From NCBI GenBank assembly GCA_023441055.1, contig JAEZQY010000009.1, positions 3,142-67,141 of the forward strand: a stretch of 64,000 nt of DNA, given 5' to 3'. The notes beneath the pieces are model-generated. The model did no database searches. It was not told the DNA's origin and saw nothing but the letters and a program-made list of their open reading frames with translations. Of the stretch, positions 51,606-61,566 are shown in pieces (within the stretch, counting starts at the first letter, position 1; every line of letters begins with the position of its first letter). Position numbers and translations under genes: made by a program. Origin of the DNA: Bacillota bacterium (lineage in GTDB: Bacteria; Bacillota; Bacilli; Paenibacillales; UBA4045).

Positions 51606-53147
51606 ATGCCTGAGCATAGACCTAAGCCGGTAGCGCTGATTATTCTGGATGGATTCGGGCTGCGTGACGAAAGCTATGGCAATGCGGTCGCGCAGGCCAG
51701 TAAGCCGAATTATGAGCGCTATTGGAACACCTATCCGCATACGACCTTGACCGCCAGCGGTGAAGCAGTCGGCTTGCCTGACGGACAGATGGGCAACTCC
51801 GAGGTCGGTCATCTGAATATTGGTGCCGGTCGCATCGTGTATCAGGATCTAACGAGAATTACGAAGTCGGTGCGTGACGGCGACTTCTTCGAGAATGAGA
51901 CGCTGCTCGCAGCTGTTCGTCACGCGAAGGCGAGCGGCCGCAAGCTTCACCTGTACGGCCTACTGTCCGATGGCGGCGTACATAGTCATATCAGTCATCT
52001 GTTCGCGCTGCTCGAGCTGGCGAAGAAGGAAGGCCTGCAGGACGTGTGCGTGCATGCCTTTCTTGACGGCCGAGATGTCGCGCCGGACAGCGCGAAGGGC
52101 TACATGCAGGAGTTGCTCGCGAAGATCGAGGAGGTCGGCATCGGTCAGGTTGCCACTGTACAGGGCCGCTATTATGCGATGGACCGCGACAAGCGCTGGG
52201 AGCGCGTGGAGCAATCCTACCGCTCGATGGTATATGGCGATGGACCGAAGCATACGGATCCGCTGCAGGTGATTGTCGATTCGTACGAGCAAGAGGTGTA
52301 TGACGAGTTCGTTGTTCCGACTACGATCGTCGATGCGGCAGGTAAGCCGGTCGGTCTCGTGGAATCCGGGGATTCGGTTATCTTCTTCAACTTCCGTCCG
52401 GATCGCGCGATTCAGCTGTCTCAGGTGTTCACGAACAAGGAGTTCCCGGGCTTCGAGCGCGGTGATCAGGCACCTACGGAGCTGCACTTCGTCTGCATGA
52501 CGTTGTTCAGCGAGAGTGTGGGCGGGCTGGTCGCTTATAAGCCTAAGGAGCTGGATAACACCTTCGGCGAGGTTGTCGCGCAGCATGGGCTGAAGCAGCT
52601 GCGTACGGCCGAGACGGAGAAGTATCCGCATGTGACGTTCTTCTTCAGCGGCGGACGCGATATCGAGCTGCCTGGCGAGACGCGCATCCTGATCAATTCG
52701 CCGAAGGTGGCGACGTATGACCTGCAGCCGGAGATGAGCGCCTATGAGCTGGCGGCTTCGACGGTGAAGGAGATTGAGGCGGAGAATTTCGACGCGATCG
52801 TGCTTAATTTTGCTAATCCAGATATGGTTGGTCACAGCGGTCTCCTGGAGCCGACGATCAAGGCGGTTGAGGCGACGGATGAGTGCCTCGGTCAAGTGGT
52901 GGACGCGATTATCGCTAAGGGCGGTGTTGCGGTGATTATTGCGGACCATGGCAATGCAGATCTGGTGACGAATGCGGACGGCTCACGCAATACGGCGCAT
53001 ACGACGAATCAGGTGCCATTTATTGTGACTAGTAAAGATGTTAGAATAAGAGAAGGCGGAATTCTGGCCGATGTCGCGCCGTCGCTGCTGCATCTGCTCG
53101 GACTGCCGCAGCCGGCTGAGATGACCGGAACGTCCATGATTGAATAG
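51606..53147 (+). CDS. gpmI: 2,3-bisphosphoglycerate-independent phosphoglycerate mutase (GpmI)
   Basis: 513 residues, the manganese enzyme of the alkaline phosphatase superfamily. The phosphorylated Ser65 is in MGNSEVGHLNIGAGR and metal ligands are in the N-terminal LIILDGFGLRD, in HDGN-like DHGNADLV and in AHTTNQVPF near the C-terminus. It converts 3- to 2-phosphoglycerate without bisphosphoglycerate, and its manganese and pH dependence is tied to spore-forming in Bacilli. It overlaps nothing and precedes eno by 54 bases. Confidence 0.97.
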   Translation: MPEHRPKPVALIILDGFGLRDESYGNAVAQASKPNYERYWNTYPHTTLTASGEAVGLPDGQMGNSEVGHLNIGAGRIVYQDLTRITKSVRDGDFFENETLLAAVRHAKASGRKLHLYGLLSDGGVHSHISHLFALLELAKKEGLQDVCVHAFLDGRDVAPDSAKGYMQELLAKIEEVGIGQVATVQGRYYAMDRDKRWERVEQSYRSMVYGDGPKHTDPLQVIVDSYEQEVYDEFVVPTTIVDAAGKPVGLVESGDSVIFFNFRPDRAIQLSQVFTNKEFPGFERGDQAPTELHFVCMTLFSESVGGLVAYKPKELDNTFGEVVAQHGLKQLRTAETEKYPHVTFFFSGGRDIELPGETRILINSPKVATYDLQPEMSAYELAASTVKEIEAENFDAIVLNFANPDMVGHSGLLEPTIKAVEATDECLGQVVDAIIAKGGVAVIIADHGNADLVTNADGSRNTAHTTNQVPFIVTSKDVRIREGGILADVAPSLLHLLGLPQPAEMTGTSMIE

Positions 53148-53201
53148 ACGGCTTGGAAGAACACGAAGAAACCATATTGCGAACAGAGGAGTGTTAGGAC
53201 A

Positions 53202-54494
<1,293 letters not shown>

Positions 54495-54597
54495 ATTAGA
54501 TATAGTGCCTACGCACTAGATCAATCCGCATCTCAGGTCGCATAGGATAATGCGTAAGGCTTGAATGGGTTGTGAATGATAGTTTGAGGAGACGATA

Positions 54598-55374
54598 GTG
54601 TTGGCGAACATCCCGGTTGGACTTCAGTTGTATACGCTAAGGGAAGAGTTAGGTCATGATTTCATAGGCACGTTGAAGAAGGTTGCGGATATCGGTTACC
54701 GCGCCGTGGAATTCGCGGGCTATGGCGACATTCCGGCCAGAGAGATGAAGAAGCTGCTCGATGAGCTAGGGATAATGGCGGCTTCCAGTCATGTCGGGCT
54801 GCCGCTGGGCAATCGCGAGCTTCTGGCATCCACTCTTGCGTATCACATTGAATACAATAAGGAGATCGGCAACCGATATCTGGTTGTGCCGTGGGCGCCG
54901 CTCGATCAGTTGAATCATGTAGATGAGCTGCAGCCGGTACTCGATGACCTCCGGTTCGCCGCAGAGGCGTGCAAGCAGGGCGGTATCGGTTTGTTATATC
55001 ATAATCATGCTATGGAGTTCAATAAGCTCGGAGACAAGACGATTCATGAGCTATTGTTCGAATCGATCGGTCCCGAGCTGCTCCAGGCGGAGCTGGATCT
55101 GTATTGGGTGAAGAAGGCTGGACTCGATCCCAAGAGCATGCTCTGCCGGTTCAAGGGACGCGCGCCGATTATTCACGTCAAGGATATGACGGCGGATGAG
55201 CGCGGCTTCTTCACAGAGGTCGGACGGGGCATCATCAATTACCCGGCGATCTTCGAGAAGGCGGCCGAGCTGGGCGTCGAATACTTCATCGTGGAGCAGG
55301 ACCAATGCGAGCGTCCGCCGCTCGAGAGTGTGAAGATCAGCTTCGACTATATGCGGTCGCTGGGCATTGTGTAG
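54598..55374 (+). CDS. Sugar-phosphate isomerase/epimerase-like (xylose isomerase-like TIM barrel)
   Basis: 258 residues of the AP endonuclease 2 / xylose isomerase-like TIM-barrel family. Typical stretches are VGLQLYTLREELG at the N-terminus, YHNHAMEFNKLG in the middle, LDLYWVKKAGLDP and HVKDMTADERGFFTEVGRG, with His, Glu and Asp positions that bind a divalent metal. Family members isomerise sugars or inosose-type compounds. GTG 54598 follows GAGGAGA; the second codon is TTG. It sits between eno and secG, where many genomes have none, so it is an accessory insertion. The substrate is unknown. Confidence 0.85.
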   Translation: MLANIPVGLQLYTLREELGHDFIGTLKKVADIGYRAVEFAGYGDIPAREMKKLLDELGIMAASSHVGLPLGNRELLASTLAYHIEYNKEIGNRYLVVPWAPLDQLNHVDELQPVLDDLRFAAEACKQGGIGLLYHNHAMEFNKLGDKTIHELLFESIGPELLQAELDLYWVKKAGLDPKSMLCRFKGRAPIIHVKDMTADERGFFTEVGRGIINYPAIFEKAAELGVEYFIVEQDQCERPPLESVKISFDYMRSLGIV

Positions 55375-55529
55375 GGCGTTTTGTGAGGATCTACGTGTGG
55401 TATTGTGTTCCTGGAACGAATGTGATAAACTACTAATGCTGTCTTTTGAACAATAACAACCTGTTGCGGGTTTGGTTAATGATTGTTCTGGATGCATGTA
55501 ACTCTTCGCGGTAAGTAATGGAGGTGTGA

Positions 55530-55769
55530 GTGTTGAGAATCCTGTTTCATGTACTCTTAATCATCGTATCGTTGGGCCTGATTGCTGCAGTTCTCCTGCA
55601 GAAGGGTAAGAGCGCCGGTCTGTCCGGAGCGATTACTGGCGGTGCCGAGCATCTATTCGGCAAGACGAAGGCTCGCGGTTTAGATCTTTTCTTACAAAGA
55701 GCGACTCTAGGATTGGCAACGGCGTTCATCGTCCTGTCACTTGTCGTATCTTACATCGTCCAAGAATAA
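55530..55769 (+). CDS. secG: Protein translocase subunit SecG
   Basis: 79 residues with two membrane segments (about 1-20 and 52-75) and the family loop KSAGLSGAITGGAEHLFGKT. SecG is the small subunit of the SecYEG channel and eases SecA-driven export. The start is GTG 55530 after GGAGGTG, with TTG 55533 as an alternative. Located between the glycolysis operon and rnr as in B. subtilis, and followed by a terminator. Confidence 0.93.
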   Translation: MLRILFHVLLIIVSLGLIAAVLLQKGKSAGLSGAITGGAEHLFGKTKARGLDLFLQRATLGLATAFIVLSLVVSYIVQE

Positions 55770-55783
55770 TAGTGAATAATCCG

Positions 55784-55816
55784 AGCAGCAGGAATTCATG
55801 TTCCTGCTGCTTTTTG
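55784..55816 (+). terminator. Terminator after secG
   Basis: AGCAGCAGGAA-TTCATG-TTCCTGCTGCT followed by TTTT. The 249 bases from here to rnr show only a doubtful minus-strand frame and no supported gene. Confidence 0.92.
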
Positions 55817-56065
55817 TTCATATATAAAATCAATTTCATAACAGCTTTAGCAGCTAGAATGGAAACTATATATTGATCTGAACGATCCACTCTGTCGATA
55901 TATAGTCTCTGCTAAAAGGTTTTGCGTAGTTGGGAAATTGATTCAATATGGGGTTATAGGTTTGCAAATTACGAAGCTCACTTACATAGGAATAGCCCCC
56001 GCAACATAACCTATACGCATTATCAATACAGGTAGTCATGATGGAGAAGTAGAGGTGTTGACACA

Positions 56066-58678
56066 ATGGTAACCGAACAAGAATTATTGGACTATATGCG
56101 CGAGAAGCTGTACAAGCCAATGACGATCGGCGAGCTGGAGAAGTCGCTGCATCTGGAGGGGGCGCATGACTTCCGCGAGATCGTGAAGCTGCTCACCCGG
56201 CTGGAGCAGGAGGGCAAGGTATACCGCGGCCGCAATGACCGATACGGCATCCCGGAGCGCATGAACCTGATTCGCGGCCGTCTGCAGGCCCATGCCAAGG
56301 GGTTCGGCTTCCTGATCCCTGAGGATCGGGAGCATCCGGACATCTATATTCACGCGAATGATCTGCGCGGCGCGATGAATAATGACATCGTCCTGGGCCG
56401 GACCACAGGCTCGAATAACTCGGGCAAGCTCGAGGGTGAGATCATCCGCATCGTATCGCGGGCGAATACACAGGTCGTAGGCGTGTTCGATAGCTACGAG
56501 CGTTATGCATTCGTCATCCCGGACGACAAGCGGCTTACACGGGATGTGTTCATTCCGAAGGAGAAGTTCATGGGCGCGGTCAGCGGGCAGAAGGTCGTCG
56601 TCAAGCTGGTCAACTTCCCTGAGGGCGCGCGCGCCGCAGCGGAAGGCGAGGTTGTCGAGATTCTGGGGCATAAGGATGACCCAGGTATAGATATTCTGTC
56701 CATTATCCGCAAGTACGAGCTGCCAGAGGCGTTCCCCGAGGATGTGATGGCCGAGGCCGAGGCGGCGCCGGATGAGATCCGGGCGGACGAGCTGGAGGGG
56801 CGGCGCGATCTGCGCGGCCTGCATGGGATGGTCACGATCGATGGGGAGGATGCCAAGGACCTCGACGATGCGGTTCAAGTGGAGCGGCTAGAGAGCGGGA
56901 ATGTGGTGCTGCGCGTATCGATCGCCGATGTCGGCTACTATGTGCGCGAGAGCTCCAAGCTCGACCAGGAGGCATACAATCGCGGCTGCAGCGTGTATCT
57001 GGTGGATCGGGTCATCCCGATGCTGCCGCACCGGCTGTCCAATGGCATCTGCAGTCTGAATCCACAGGTCGACCGACTGGCGATGACCTGTGAGATGGAG
57101 ATTGACGAGCAGGCGCGTGTCGTGAAGCATGATATCTACACGAGCGTGATTCGAACCGCAGAGCGAATGACCTACAACAATGTACGCAAAATATTGATTG
57201 ACCGCGACGAGGAGCTGCGCGAGCGATATAAGGATCTCGTTGCTGACTTCGAGCTCATGGAGAGCCTGGCGCTGCGTCTGCGCAAGAAGCGGATGAATCG
57301 CGGCGCGATTGACTTCGACTTCGCAGAGGCGAAGATTCTCGTCGACGAGAACGGCAAGCCGACAGATATCATTAAGCGCGAGCGTACGATTGCCGAGATG
57401 ATCATCGAGGAGTTCATGCTCGCTGCGAATGAGACCGTAGCTGAGCACTTCCACTGGCTGAAGGTGCCATTCCTCTATCGCATCCATGAGGACCCGGATC
57501 AGGAGAAGCTGCAGCACTTCATGGAATTCATTACGAACTTCGGCTACGTCGTGCGCGGGGTCGGGAATAAGATACATCCTCGCTCCCTGCAGGTGCTGCT
57601 CGAGGAGATCAAGGATACGAAGGAAGAGACCGTCATCAGCACCGTGCTGCTGCGATCGATGAAGCAAGCCAAGTATGATGCAGAGAGTCTGGGGCACTTC
57701 GGGCTCGCTGCGGAGTTCTACTCGCACTTCACTTCACCGATTAGGCGTTATCCGGATCTAGTCATCCATCGCATCATTCGCGAGGTGATCGCAGGCGGTG
57801 GAGCGGGACTCAGCGAGAAGCGGTTGGATTACTTAGCGTCGCGAATGAGTGATATCGCTAAGCAATCCTCTGATCGTGAGCGGCTCGCAGCAGACGCCGA
57901 GCGTGATACGGATAACCTCAAGAAAGCCCAGTTCATGCTCGATAAGGTGGGCGAGGAATTCGAGGGGCTTATCAGCAGCGTAACCAACTTCGGCATCTTC
58001 GTCGAGCTGCCGAATACGGTAGAGGGCTTAATTCGCCTAAGCGATCTGGCTGACGATTACTATCATTATAATGAGATGCAGCATTGCCTGATCGGCGAGC
58101 GCACCTCGAAGATCTACCGCATCGGGGATGAAGTGAAGGTGCGCGTAAGCCGGGTTAATATGGCGGAGTACACCATCGACTTCGAGCTGCTCGAGACCAA
58201 GTCGCGGGAGCAGGGTGATCGCAGTGTTGTGAATCTGCCAGGGGACCGTAGGGGCGGTAAAGGCGGCGCTGGTCGTGGACGTGAGCGCGTGCGCGGCGGC
58301 AAGGCCGAGGGCAGAGGCGAAGGTAAGAGCGGCGGCAAGAGTTCTGCTAAGGGTGACCGCAAGAGCAAGAGCCCGTCAGGCAGGAGTGCATTCGGTAAGA
58401 TAGCATCCGGCAAGGGCAAGTCTGCGAAGGCTGCTAAGGGCACTGCTGTGCTGGGCCAAGCAAGTAAGAAGAAGGCAGAAGGTAAGGTGGACAAGGTGAA
58501 GCTGGATCGTGATCAATCCGATGGCGGCGGGGATGCGCAGCAGTCGGATAGCAAGAGCACATGGGCGAGCCGCAATGCGTCGGGCGGCTATGCGGGACTG
58601 CACTTCCCGTCGCGGGATGATATGTACCGTGCTAGTACGAAGCGAGGCAAGCGGGATAATCGGAAGCCCAAGAAGTAG
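56066..58678 (+). CDS. rnr: Ribonuclease R
   Basis: 870 residues. An N-terminal winged-helix and cold-shock domains (about 1-220), the RNB catalytic domain (about 240-590; GEDAKDLDDAV carries the metal-binding Asp residues), an S1 domain (about 620-700) and a basic, Gly/Lys/Arg-rich tail of about 150 residues. RNase R degrades structured RNA 3' to 5' and, with SmpB and tmRNA, clears defective mRNAs; smpB and ssrA follow. ATG 56066 after a GTAGAGGTG stretch gives MVTEQELLDYMREKL. The tail is long but such tails vary in this family. Confidence 0.96.
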   Translation: MVTEQELLDYMREKLYKPMTIGELEKSLHLEGAHDFREIVKLLTRLEQEGKVYRGRNDRYGIPERMNLIRGRLQAHAKGFGFLIPEDREHPDIYIHANDLRGAMNNDIVLGRTTGSNNSGKLEGEIIRIVSRANTQVVGVFDSYERYAFVIPDDKRLTRDVFIPKEKFMGAVSGQKVVVKLVNFPEGARAAAEGEVVEILGHKDDPGIDILSIIRKYELPEAFPEDVMAEAEAAPDEIRADELEGRRDLRGLHGMVTIDGEDAKDLDDAVQVERLESGNVVLRVSIADVGYYVRESSKLDQEAYNRGCSVYLVDRVIPMLPHRLSNGICSLNPQVDRLAMTCEMEIDEQARVVKHDIYTSVIRTAERMTYNNVRKILIDRDEELRERYKDLVADFELMESLALRLRKKRMNRGAIDFDFAEAKILVDENGKPTDIIKRERTIAEMIIEEFMLAANETVAEHFHWLKVPFLYRIHEDPDQEKLQHFMEFITNFGYVVRGVGNKIHPRSLQVLLEEIKDTKEETVISTVLLRSMKQAKYDAESLGHFGLAAEFYSHFTSPIRRYPDLVIHRIIREVIAGGGAGLSEKRLDYLASRMSDIAKQSSDRERLAADAERDTDNLKKAQFMLDKVGEEFEGLISSVTNFGIFVELPNTVEGLIRLSDLADDYYHYNEMQHCLIGERTSKIYRIGDEVKVRVSRVNMAEYTIDFELLETKSREQGDRSVVNLPGDRRGGKGGAGRGRERVRGGKAEGRGEGKSGGKSSAKGDRKSKSPSGRSAFGKIASGKGKSAKAAKGTAVLGQASKKKAEGKVDKVKLDRDQSDGGGDAQQSDSKSTWASRNASGGYAGLHFPSRDDMYRASTKRGKRDNRKPKK

Positions 58679-58813
58679 GTAGTCATGAACAGGATCAGGG
58701 CGGGCGGATTGTTCAGTTATAGCGATCCGTTCGTCTTGATTTCGGCGAATACACCTGATACAATGAATTTCCAAGCAGGCTGATCATCAGCGAATCCGGG
58801 GAGAGGTGAGGAC

Positions 58814-59293
58814 ATGGCGAAGAAGAATGATGGCAAGGAATTGGCGAAGAATCGGAAGGCTTCCCATGACTACTTCATCGAGGAGACGTATGAGGCCGGC
58901 ATGGTGCTCACAGGTACTGAGATCAAGTCGATCCGAACCGGACGCGCGAACATCTCAGATGCCTTCGCTACTATTCGCAATGGGGAAGCATACATCCACA
59001 ATATGCACATCAGCCCATTCGAGCAGGGCAATCGGAGCAATCCAACCGACCCGACTCGGGCGCGGAAGCTGCTGCTCAAGCGTGCCGAGATCAACAAGCT
59101 GATCGGTACTGTGAAGCAGCAAGGCTATACGTTAGTGCCGTTAAAGATTTACATCCGTAACGGCTACGCGAAGCTGCTCATTGGGATTGGTAAGGGCAAG
59201 AAGCAATACGACAAGCGCGAATCCGATGCCAAGCGCGATGCACAACGGGATATCCAGCGTGCGCTGCGCGAGAAGCAGAAGGTGGCGCGGTAA
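58814..59293 (+). CDS. smpB: SsrA-binding protein SmpB
   Basis: 159 residues. SmpB binds tmRNA and brings it to stalled ribosomes. The family stretch AKNRKASHDYFIEETYEAGM starts near residue 10; VLTGTEIKSIRTGRANISDA and NPTDPTRARKLLLKRAEI follow; and the C-terminal tail GKKQYDKRESDAKRDAQRDI is basic, as usual. ATG 58814 follows GGGGAGAGGTGAG. It lies 135 bases after rnr and 150 before ssrA, the conserved order. Confidence 0.97.
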   Translation: MAKKNDGKELAKNRKASHDYFIEETYEAGMVLTGTEIKSIRTGRANISDAFATIRNGEAYIHNMHISPFEQGNRSNPTDPTRARKLLLKRAEINKLIGTVKQQGYTLVPLKIYIRNGYAKLLIGIGKGKKQYDKRESDAKRDAQRDIQRALREKQKVAR

Positions 59294-59376
59294 TCTAGGC
59301 GGCGATTGCGCGAGGTCGATGGCAGGAAGAGTTGGCTGAGCTTCCAGCAAGTAATCGTATGTTCAGCCGCAATTCG

Positions 59377-59385
59377 TGCTATAAT
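59377..59385 (+). promoter_or_regulatory. Predicted extended -10 promoter of ssrA
   Basis: TGCTATAAT at 59377-59385, a perfect -10 with the TGn extension; no good -35 box. It would leave a leader of about 50 bases before the mature tmRNA 5' end. Confidence 0.6.
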
Positions 59386-59444
59386 GAACGTGTAAGACAG
59401 CACCATGCTCCACTCCGGAGTAGAGCCTTAGTTTTATTTCTCAT

Positions 59445-59807
59445 GGGGGCGCTATGGATTCGACGGGGGTAGTTCGAGCATGAGTAGCGGGTAGTGGGGA
59501 CGCGTCCGCTTCATCAACGCTAACGCCTATTAAATGGCAAACAACAACCAACTTTAGCAGCAGCTTAATAACCTGTATGCTAAGCTCCTCCCTTGCATCG
59601 CCCATGTGCTAGGATAGGGGCTCAACCTTAGTGGGATACGCCATGAGGTCTCCGCCTGGGGTCTCGTGGAAGAAGACAATCAGGCTGACCTGGATGAGAG
59701 CCGGTTACGGGGCGAGCAACCAGGTGACATCAAATCCGTAGCTACACCCGTAGAAGCTTATGTGTCGTTATCTTCGGACAGGGGTTCAAATCCCCTCGCC
59801 TCCACCA
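59445..59807 (+). ncRNA. ssrA: tmRNA (SsrA)
   Basis: The 363-base tmRNA starts GGGGGCG, which pairs with CGCCTCC just before the 3' ACCA; the T arm is GGGGTTCAAATCCCC. The tag reading frame runs from GGC 59536 to GCT 59565 and reads GKQQPTLAAA, followed by TAA TAA. It begins GK, as in most Bacilli, and ends LAAA, not the usual LAA alone. Its last 49 bases are repeated at 61567-61615, and a terminator follows at once. The 3' end is the attachment site of the small insert described next. Confidence 0.95.
59759..59807 (+). repeat. Left attachment repeat, 49-bp direct repeat in the tmRNA 3' end
   Basis: The last 49 bases of ssrA, starting TATGTGTCGTTATC and ending CCTCCACCA, recur exactly at 61567-61615. 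tmRNA 3' ends are common sites for tyrosine-recombinase islands. Confidence 0.9.
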
Positions 59808-59817
59808 AAACCATGTG

Positions 59818-59844
59818 AAAAGACACCTAGCAGGTGTCTTTTTG
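59818..59844 (+). terminator. Terminator directly after tmRNA
   Basis: AAAAGACACCT-AGC-AGGTGTCTTTTT. By position it comes from the insert; the original host terminator is probably the one at 61619-61647. Confidence 0.92.
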
Positions 59845-59966
59845 CTAGTTGAATTAGTATTTGGTCGGCGAAATCGAGGATAGCTAAGCCAATTTTAGAG
59901 AAAGAAATCGAAGCGTTGTCTAGTTTAATAATTTCAAGTCTAGCCATATTCCATTACTTAAGTACA

Positions 59967-60224
59967 TCATTGCGTTGCGGACCAACGTGGTATTGAGCCA
60001 CAATGTCGGAGATGCCTCACCGACTTTCCATGAAATCCATGCTTTTTTGATTGGTCTAAGTTTAAATTTTTTACCTTCAGGCCCTTTCCACGTCTATTTA
60101 AACTGTAGACTTTATTAATAACGTTAGGGTTGAAGTATGTAGCGGATTTTCTATATTCCGCGTATGTGAAATATTCCCCACATACGATGCAACTGATTTC
60201 TAGACAATGTCCTTCTCTCTCCAC
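59967..60224 (-). CDS. Possible small Cys-containing protein, doubtful
   Basis: An 85-residue frame on the minus strand, starting at GTG 60224 without a good ribosome site. It holds a CIVCGEYFTYAEY stretch whose paired cysteines recall a short zinc finger, and a basic second half. I recognise no family. The 743 bases between the tmRNA and the HicB-like remnant have nothing else to offer, so this may be a decayed gene of the insert. Confidence 0.2.
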   Translation of the reverse strand: MEREGHCLEISCIVCGEYFTYAEYRKSATYFNPNVINKVYSLNRRGKGLKVKNLNLDQSKKHGFHGKSVRHLRHCGSIPRWSATQ

Positions 60225-60378
60225 TGAATTCTTATTATGCCTATATTGAAAGTTTTACCCCGCAACATAACTAAGCAGGTGATTTCCATCACTGACAAAA
60301 TTCATTGCAATTTAAATAAATAGAGTTAACAATAATTCGGTTTATTGGCAAACAGGTACTCACTCCATAAAGGGATGA

Positions 60379-60660
60379 ATATTTTTATCTGTATATGAAC
60401 TAACATTCGAGTTTGAGCAAGATGAGGATGGTCGGTATGCTGGATCCATTGAACAAATTGAGGATATAGTTGCAGATGCTGTAACTCTTGATGAACTGAG
60501 AATCGAGCTTGCAAGACACCTTGTGGAATATGCAATAGAATATGAAGATAATTATTTGCGCTACTATAATACTCCGAATCGGCATAAACATGCACCCTAT
60601 GTTTTACGTGTCCTGTTGGAAGATGACATTGAGGCGGTATCAAGGATGTTCCATGCCTAG
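60379..60660 (+). pseudogene. HicB-like antitoxin remnant, no start codon in frame
   Basis: An open frame of about 93 codons reads YELTFEFEQDEDGRYAGSIE and then DAVTLDELRIELARHLVEYA, close to HicB/UPF0150-type partial antitoxins, and ends HAP-YVLRVLLEDD-like before TAG 60658-60660. It has no ATG, GTG or TTG at its 5' end. ATG 60375, one frame off, starts a seven-codon peptide ending at TGA 60396, so a frameshift near 60380-60400 would explain the loss. No HicA toxin gene is seen next to it. Confidence 0.5.
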
Positions 60661-60781
60661 TTGGAGCGATTTAGTGATTTAGGCTAATTTTTCTTTGATT
60701 GTGGTGGAGTTAACGGAGGAGAGGGACTCGGATATTCATTCAAATACATGTAGAATAGTATCTTAATGGACTTGAACGTGA

Positions 60782-60787
60782 TATAAT
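60782..60787 (+). promoter_or_regulatory. Likely -10 box of the cold-shock gene
   Basis: A perfect TATAAT at 60782-60787 without a good -35. Transcription from here would give a 5' leader of about 140 bases, the long leader usual for cold-shock mRNAs. Confidence 0.4.
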
Positions 60788-60933
60788 GAACTTATTGAAA
60801 TAGCGTCCTAACGAATACACATATCGTAGAGGGTTATTGGATATCTTAATTAATAACCTTGTACCATATGTGTATCTTCTTTATCTCTAAAGATAAGAAT
60901 ATCATGTAAATTTATAATTAGGTGGTAATTAGA

Positions 60934-61134
60934 ATGGAAACAGGTACAGTGAAATGGTTTAACGCAGAAAAAGGATTTGGGTTTATCGAAGTAGAGGGCG
61001 GTAATGATGTATTCGTACACTTTAGTGCGATCACTGGAGACGGTTTTAAATCCTTGGACGAAGGTCAACGTGTTGAATTTAATATCACACAAGGCAACCG
61101 CGGACCACAAGCAGAAAATGTTGTAAAACTCTAA
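60934..61134 (+). CDS. Cold-shock protein (Csp family)
   Basis: 66 residues, the normal cold-shock domain. RNP1 is KGFGFIEVE and RNP2 is VFVHFSAI, both intact. Such proteins are RNA chaperones that bind single-stranded nucleic acids and keep mRNA translatable. ATG 60934 (METGTVKWFN) follows TAGGTGG; GTG 60922 upstream is an alternative with no ribosome site. It lies inside the small insert at ssrA and is followed by its own terminator, so it is a stand-alone cargo gene. Confidence 0.93.
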   Translation: METGTVKWFNAEKGFGFIEVEGGNDVFVHFSAITGDGFKSLDEGQRVEFNITQGNRGPQAENVVKL

Positions 61135-61148
61135 TATAGAGTTCGAAG

Positions 61149-61177
61149 CCCCAAACAATATGTTTGGGGTATTTTTT
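61149..61177 (+). terminator. Terminator of the cold-shock gene
   Basis: CCCCAAACA-ATA-TGTTTGGGG followed by TATTTTTT. Confidence 0.92.
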
Positions 61178-61271
61178 ACATTGGTACTAGAAAGTTCCGT
61201 TATTTTGATTTTGACCATGATGGATGGAAATATGATTAAGACAGAAAATCAATGAGAGAGGTAAAACCAAT

Positions 61272-61505
61272 ATGAATGAATTTCAAGACTGGAATCTAAA
61301 AGTAAAAAAAACTTTTAATTCAACGAGCAAACTAGTCGTATTAACCGTTACGGAGGCAGGAGGACTACTCGGGCTCTCCAAAGACCAAATGAAGGTATTT
61401 GTAGATAAATATAAGATTACCAAAGTCCCGATCATGAGAAATGCGCATAGATACCTGTTACTAAAGAGTGAAATAGACGAAATTGTAGCAAAAAGGGGCA
61501 TGTAG
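61272..61505 (+). CDS. Excisionase-like helix-turn-helix protein (HTH_17 type)
   Basis: 77 residues. The region VLTVTEAGGLLGLSKDQMKV (about 23-42) followed by RYLLLKSEIDEIVAKRG matches the small winged-helix fold of excisionases and MerR-like DNA-binding domains. The first 20 residues are basic and poorly conserved. ATG 61272 follows GAGAGAGG. It lies inside the ssrA-flanked insert, where a recombination directionality factor is expected, yet no integrase is nearby. A plasmid- or phage-type regulator is the alternative. Confidence 0.6.
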   Translation: MNEFQDWNLKVKKTFNSTSKLVVLTVTEAGGLLGLSKDQMKVFVDKYKITKVPIMRNAHRYLLLKSEIDEIVAKRGM

Positions 61506-61566
61506 TACAGCGTGCTCACACAGAAGGAAACCAAATCCGTGACTACACCCATGTGGAAGACCAGCA

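Noticed and set aside
55866..56120. 84-codon minus-strand frame between secG and rnr
   Set aside because: It overlaps the rnr start, has no ribosome site and no family resemblance.
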